The notes under the pieces were generated by a model. That model did not search any database, was not told the origin of the DNA, and saw only the letters and a list, made by a program, of their open reading frames with translations. Of a stretch of 64,000 nucleotides of DNA, positions 60,013 through 64,000 are shown piece after piece. The stretch is taken from contig LJHW01000004.1 of assembly GCA_001295865.1 (NCBI GenBank), positions 248,001-312,000 of the forward strand, read 5' to 3'. Made by a program: the position numbers and the translations under genes. Position 1 is the stretch's first letter, and each line of letters opens with the position of its first letter. This DNA is from a beta proteobacterium AAP65. GTDB taxonomy: Bacteria; Pseudomonadota; Gammaproteobacteria; Burkholderiales; Burkholderiaceae_C.

Positions 60013-60788
60013 GGCGCAGGCTGATCGCGCTGGCCGCGCTGCTGGGGGCCATCGGCGCCGAAGCCAAAACCGCCAATCCCGCCGGCCTGGACTGGGTGCG
60101 CATCGGCAGCGGCCCTGGCAGCTTCGAGATCGCCCGCACCGAAACCACGGTCGGCCAGTTCCGCCGCTTCGTGCAGGCCACGAACACGCGCACGCTGGCC
60201 GAAGAACGGGGCGGTGGCCAGGTCTACGAACTCGGCTGGACCGACCGCCCCGGCTGGACCTGGGCCCGGCCCTTCGGCCGGCCGGGTGTCGACAACGAGC
60301 CGGCCGTGCACCTCACCTTCGACGAAGCCCGCAACTTCTGCCGCTGGGCCGGCGGCGCGCTGCCCACCGACGCGCAATGGACCCGCGCCGCCTATCTGGA
60401 GCAGCGCAGCACCCCGCCCGCGCCCTTCAGCACCGGCCGCCGCTACCCGCTGCCCACCGGCGAAAGCGCCGAAGGCGCGCAGTGCCTGGACGACTGCGGC
60501 CGCGCCGCCCGCCAGCGCGGCCACCGCCAGGGCGCACGCCTGATGCGCGGCCACGGCCACGCGCTGGTGGCCAGCACGCCCGCAGGCGTGAACGGCCTCT
60601 TCGAGATGGGCGGCAACGCCTGGGAATGGGTGGACGACCCGGCCGGCGCGCCTGCGAACGCCGAGCGCCGCACCCGGGGCGGCTCGTGGTGGTACGGCAC
60701 GGCGCAGATGCGCGAAGACCACGCGCAATTCAAGGCGCCCGACACCACGGTGGTCTACATCGGCTTCCGCTGCGCGCGCGGGGGTTGA
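60009..60788 (+). CDS. exported SUMF1/formylglycine-generating-enzyme-fold protein
   Basis: A 259-residue FGE-sulfatase-fold protein with a short signal peptide (ALAALLGAIGAEA). Motifs include FEIARTETTVGQFRRFV, PAVHLTFDEARNFCRWAGGALPTDAQW, GLFEMGGNAWEWVDD, RGGSWWYG and the C-terminal GFRCARGG. The pair of active-site cysteines (CxxxxC) of true formylglycine-generating enzymes just after the RGGSW region is replaced by QMREDHAQF, so sulfatase activation is unlikely. Its start overlaps the tautomerase stop by four bases. Function unknown. Confidence 0.85.
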   Translation: MRRRLIALAALLGAIGAEAKTANPAGLDWVRIGSGPGSFEIARTETTVGQFRRFVQATNTRTLAEERGGGQVYELGWTDRPGWTWARPFGRPGVDNEPAVHLTFDEARNFCRWAGGALPTDAQWTRAAYLEQRSTPPAPFSTGRRYPLPTGESAEGAQCLDDCGRAARQRGHRQGARLMRGHGHALVASTPAGVNGLFEMGGNAWEWVDDPAGAPANAERRTRGGSWWYGTAQMREDHAQFKAPDTTVVYIGFRCARGG

Positions 60789-60890
60789 ACCTCAGGCGGC
60801 CGAGCCCGCCCTGCCGCAAAATGGACCGGAACCTGCACTGCGCCCCGGGCCTCCGTCCTGGGGCGTGACAACACCGCCCCAAGGAGACCT

Positions 60891-62528
60891 ATGAACGGCC
60901 AGATGATGCAGCAGCCGCTGCTGATCTCTTCCCTGCTCGTGCACGCCGAACGCCACCATGGCGAACAGGAAGTTGTCACCCGCCGCGTCGAGGGTGACAT
61001 CCACCGCGAGACCTACCGCGAGCTGGCCGCCCGCGCCCGCCGCATGGCCAAGGCCCTGGCCGCCTTGGGCGTGCGCCACAGCGACCGCGTGGCCACGCTG
61101 GCCTGGAACACCTACCGCCACATGGAGCTGTACTACGCCGTCAGCGGCAGCGGCGCCGTGCTGCACACGCTGAACCCGCGCCTGCACCCCGACCAGGTGG
61201 TCTACATCGCCGACCACGCCGAAGACCAGGTGCTGTTCTTCGACCTCACCTTCCTGCCCCTCGTGCAGGCCGTGGCCGCGCGCTGCAAGACCGTGAAGCA
61301 CTGGGTGCTGATGAGCGACCGCGCGCACATGCCCACCGGCGACGCGGCGGCCAAGATCCCCGGCCTGCTGTGTTTTGAGGAGCTGATCGAAGGCCAGGAC
61401 GACCGCTACGAGTGGCCCAGCTTCGACGAGAACCACGCCAGCTCGCTGTGCTACACCAGCGGCACCACCGGCAACCCCAAGGGCGTGCTCTACAGCCACC
61501 GCAGCACGGTGCTGCACACCTTCGCCATCAGCATGCCCGACGCCCTGAGCGTCAGCGCCAACGACAGCATCCTGCCCGTGGTGCCGATGTTCCACGTCAA
61601 CGCCTGGGGCCTGCCGTACGCGGGCTGCATGAACGGCGCCAAGCTCGTGTTCCCCGGCGCCGGGCTGGACGGCAAGAGCCTGTACGAGTTGTTCGAGGCC
61701 GAGAAGGTCACCGTCTCGGCCGGCGTGCCCACCGTGTGGCAGGGACTGCTGGCTTACGTCGAGGCCAACGGCCTGAAGTTCAGCACCATGCGCCGCACCG
61801 TCATCGGCGGCTCGGCCTGCCCGCCGGCCATGCTGCGCAAGTTCGGCGACGACTACGACGTGCGCGTGCTGCACGCCTGGGGCATGACGGAAATGAGCCC
61901 GGTCGGCACGGTGGCCGCGTTCAAGCCGCGCCACATGGGGCTGAGCAAGGAAGAGCAGTACGGCGTGATGTCCAAGCAGGGCCGCGCGGTGTATGGCGTC
62001 GATCTGAAGATCGTCGGCGAAAACGGTGAAGAGCTGCCCTGGGGCACCGAGACCTCGGGCGACGTGCTCGTCAAGGGCCCGTGGATCGTCAGCCAGTACT
62101 TCAAGGGCGAAGGCGGCGACCCGCTGGTGGACGGCTGGTTCCCCACCGGCGACGTGGCCCGCATGGACGCCGACGGCTACATGCAGATCACCGACCGCAG
62201 CAAGGACGTCATCAAGAGCGGCGGCGAGTGGATCGGCAGCATCGACCTGGAAAACATCGCCATGGCCCACCCCGCCGTCGCCATGGCCGCCTGCATCGCC
62301 GCGGCGCACCCGAAGTGGGACGAACGCCCGCTGCTGGTGGTGATGAAAAAGCCGGGCGCCGAAGTCACGCGTGAGCAGCTCATCGGCTTCTTCGAAGGCA
62401 AGATCGCCAAGTGGTGGACGCCCGACGACGTGGTTTTCGTCGACGCCATTCCGCTCGGCGCCACCGGCAAGATGCAGAAGAACAAGCTGCGCGAGCTCTT
62501 CAAGGACCACGTGCTGCCCACGGCCTGA
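60891..62528 (+). CDS. AMP-forming acyl-CoA ligase, 3-(methylthio)propionyl-CoA ligase-like
   Basis: A 545-residue ANL-superfamily enzyme that activates a carboxylic acid through an acyl-AMP to its CoA ester. Signature motifs: [21 protein letters not shown] (P-loop), [44 protein letters not shown] and the catalytic Lys in [15 protein letters not shown]. The overall sequence resembles the long-chain/DmdB-like group common in Burkholderiales. The exact substrate (medium- or long-chain acid, or methylthiopropionate) cannot be fixed. ATG 60891 follows CAAGGAGACC. No beta-oxidation genes are adjacent in the window. Confidence 0.9.
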   Translation: MNGQMMQQPLLISSLLVHAERHHGEQEVVTRRVEGDIHRETYRELAARARRMAKALAALGVRHSDRVATLAWNTYRHMELYYAVSGSGAVLHTLNPRLHPDQVVYIADHAEDQVLFFDLTFLPLVQAVAARCKTVKHWVLMSDRAHMPTGDAAAKIPGLLCFEELIEGQDDRYEWPSFDENHASSLCYTSGTTGNPKGVLYSHRSTVLHTFAISMPDALSVSANDSILPVVPMFHVNAWGLPYAGCMNGAKLVFPGAGLDGKSLYELFEAEKVTVSAGVPTVWQGLLAYVEANGLKFSTMRRTVIGGSACPPAMLRKFGDDYDVRVLHAWGMTEMSPVGTVAAFKPRHMGLSKEEQYGVMSKQGRAVYGVDLKIVGENGEELPWGTETSGDVLVKGPWIVSQYFKGEGGDPLVDGWFPTGDVARMDADGYMQITDRSKDVIKSGGEWIGSIDLENIAMAHPAVAMAACIAAAHPKWDERPLLVVMKKPGAEVTREQLIGFFEGKIAKWWTPDDVVFVDAIPLGATGKMQKNKLRELFKDHVLPTA

Positions 62529-62601
62529 GGCCGCAGAGACCGCGCTGCCGCTGCAAGGCCGCGGCGTAGCATCGGCCGCCTCTGACCCTGGAGGTTCGCC
62601 G

Positions 62602-64000
62602 ATGCGACTCACCCTCACCCTGCTGGCCACCGCCCTGGTGGCCGCAGCCGCAGCCACGCCCGCGCTGGCGGCCCCGCCCGTGGCCGAGATCAAGAACGTG
62701 CCCTCGGTGCACCACGGTGTCACCGTGCCCGACCCCTACCGCTGGATGGAAGAGGTCAAGAGCGCGCCGGCCCAGGCCTGGTTCCAGGGCCAGGGCGCGG
62801 AAGCCCGCTCGGTGCTCGACCGCATCGACGGCCGCGAGGCCATCGCCCAGCGCCTGGCCGAGCTGGCCGACGCACAGGGCGACGCCGTGCGCAGCGTGAT
62901 GCGCCTGCCCGGCGAGCGCTACTACTACCTCAAGCGCAAGGTCGGCGAGAAGCAGTTCAAGCTGGTGATGCGCCAGGGCCTGCAGGGCGCCGAGAAGCTG
63001 CTGGTCGACCCCGAAGAGGCCACGCGCCGCGACGGCGTGCCGCATGCCATCAACTACTTCAAGCCCGCGTGGGACGGCCAACACGTGGCCTATGGCATGT
63101 CGGCCGGCGGCTCGGAAGACGCCTCGCTGTACGTGCTGCACATCGCCAGCGGCAAAACCGTGGGCTGGCCCGCGCCGCGTGTGTACGACGCCGGCGTGAA
63201 CTGGCTGCCCGACAGCCGCGCCCTCACGTACACGCAGACGCGCCTGATGAAACCCGGCCAGCCCTTGGTGGAAACCTACATGGACGCGCAGGTGATGCTG
63301 CAGCGCCTGGGTGGCGCGCCGAAACCGGTGTTCGGCCCCACGGTCACGCGCGGCCTCGGCCTGGTGCGGCTGGACGTGGGCCAGCTCTACACCGTGCCCG
63401 GCAGCCCCTGGGTGGTGGCACGCACCACCGACACCACGGTGCCCGAAGGCAAGCTGTTCGCCGGCCGCCTGGCCGACCTGGGCACGCCCCAGATGCGCTG
63501 GCAAGCGCTGGGCAACGAAGCCGACAAGGTGATGGAGGTGGCGCTGCAGGGCGAGCACCTCTACGTGATGCTGCAGGCCGGCGCACCGCGCCGCCAAGTG
63601 GTGCGTGTGGACCTGCGCCAGCCGGTGCCGCTGCAGCAGGCGCCGGTGGTGGCGGCGCAGCCGAAAGAAGGCGCGCTGGAAGGTTTCGAGCTCACGCCCA
63701 CGGCCGTCATCGCGCAGTGGCGCCGCGGCACCTCGGTGCTGCTGCGCCGTTATGCCCCCGGCGACATCAACGGCGTGGCACTGCCGCTGCCCGGCCCGGG
63801 CACGGCCTGGACGGCCGCCGCGCCGGCACAGGATAGCGAGACCCTGCTCTACGCCCACAGCAGCTGGACCGAGCCGCTACGCTGGCAGCGCCTGGATACC
63901 AGCGACAAGAACGCGCGCAACACCGAGGTCAGCTTCGGCCGGCGCAGCGCGCCGGCGAACCTGCCCGAGGTGGTGGTGACCGAGGTGCAGGTGCCCAGCC
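62602..64000 (+). CDS. prolyl oligopeptidase family (S9A) serine peptidase, N-terminal part
   Basis: An open frame from ATG 62602 runs off the window end; 466 codons are visible. It has a signal peptide ending TPALA-A, then the S9A start VHHGVTVPDPYRWMEEVKSAPAQAWFQGQ and the propeller domain (YYYLKRKVGEKQFKLVMRQ, YGMSAGGSEDASLYVLHI). The sequence reaches the propeller end near LPEVVVTEVQVPS, just before the catalytic alpha/beta-hydrolase domain. The Ser-Asp-His triad lies outside the window, so activity cannot be judged. The signal peptide implies an exported enzyme. Confidence 0.88.
   Translation, partial: MRLTLTLLATALVAAAAATPALAAPPVAEIKNVPSVHHGVTVPDPYRWMEEVKSAPAQAWFQGQGAEARSVLDRIDGREAIAQRLAELADAQGDAVRSVMRLPGERYYYLKRKVGEKQFKLVMRQGLQGAEKLLVDPEEATRRDGVPHAINYFKPAWDGQHVAYGMSAGGSEDASLYVLHIASGKTVGWPAPRVYDAGVNWLPDSRALTYTQTRLMKPGQPLVETYMDAQVMLQRLGGAPKPVFGPTVTRGLGLVRLDVGQLYTVPGSPWVVARTTDTTVPEGKLFAGRLADLGTPQMRWQALGNEADKVMEVALQGEHLYVMLQAGAPRRQVVRVDLRQPVPLQQAPVVAAQPKEGALEGFELTPTAVIAQWRRGTSVLLRRYAPGDINGVALPLPGPGTAWTAAAPAQDSETLLYAHSSWTEPLRWQRLDTSDKNARNTEVSFGRRSAPANLPEVVVTEVQVPS

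Overview
The window is GC-rich, gene-dense chromosomal DNA of a betaproteobacterium, most likely order Burkholderiales (Rubrivivax/Leptothrix/Ideonella-like). The evidence is the gene order ponA-pilMNOPQ-aroKB-dgt, the divergent cyaY / lptM-lysA pair, an mla operon that contains mlaA, and a general porin with a C-terminal Phe. No rRNA, tRNA, CRISPR array, complete insertion sequence or prophage is visible. Almost all of it reads as core chromosome, with short gaps and many ATGA/GTGA/TGATG stop-start overlaps.

Layout. 0-4.3 kb: ilvA, a candidate small RNA, an OsmC-like protein, a Coq7-type hydroxylase and a porin with a strong terminator. 4.4-9.0 kb: a DUF3047 lipoprotein and a four-gene Dpp/Opp-type ABC transporter without a binding protein. 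9.1-13.3 kb: lysA-lptM, cyaY and penicillin-binding protein 1A. 13.6-23.9 kb: pilMNOPQ, a large Ig-like lipoprotein, aroK, aroB and dgt. 24-31.1 kb: a degenerate REP-associated transposase, an AT-rich repeat-like element, then gltB-gltD. 31.3-38 kb: the minor pilin operon pilE-fimT-pilV-pilW-pilX-pilY1. 38.2-42.1 kb: mlaF-E-D-A-C-B. 42-45.7 kb: hexR, zwf (with a HexR operator at its promoter) and a Cys/Met-metabolism PLP lyase. 45.8-49.3 kb: a secreted beta-helix protein and the GspB/GspA pair. 49.4-59.7 kb: a nitrogen-scavenging region made of an isolated ureD, a NitT/TauT-type ABC transporter, a class A beta-lactamase, an M20 amidohydrolase, a UraD-AllC fusion, PuuE allantoinase, UraH and membrane urate oxidase PuuD. 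59.8-64 kb: a tautomerase, a SUMF1-fold protein, an acyl-CoA ligase and a prolyl oligopeptidase cut by the window edge.

How the genes work together. Three blocks build or serve type IV pili: the alignment complex and secretin PilMNOPQ, the minor pilins with PilY1, and possibly GspAB, whose family helps secretins through peptidoglycan. The purine block encodes urate -> 5-hydroxyisourate (PuuD) -> OHCU (UraH) -> allantoin (UraD) -> allantoate (PuuE) -> ureidoglycine/ureidoglycolate (AllC). The translationally coupled M20 enzyme is a candidate for the next step.

Most interesting items: the candidate sRNA upstream of ilvA with an anti-Shine-Dalgarno-like C-rich segment; the transposase-derived protein that has lost its HUH histidines next to a possible cognate element in front of gltB; the ureide cluster with its UraD-AllC fusion, coupled M20 enzyme and lone ureD; and the HexR operator at the predicted zwf start site. 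I found no clear evidence for a wholly new multi-gene system.
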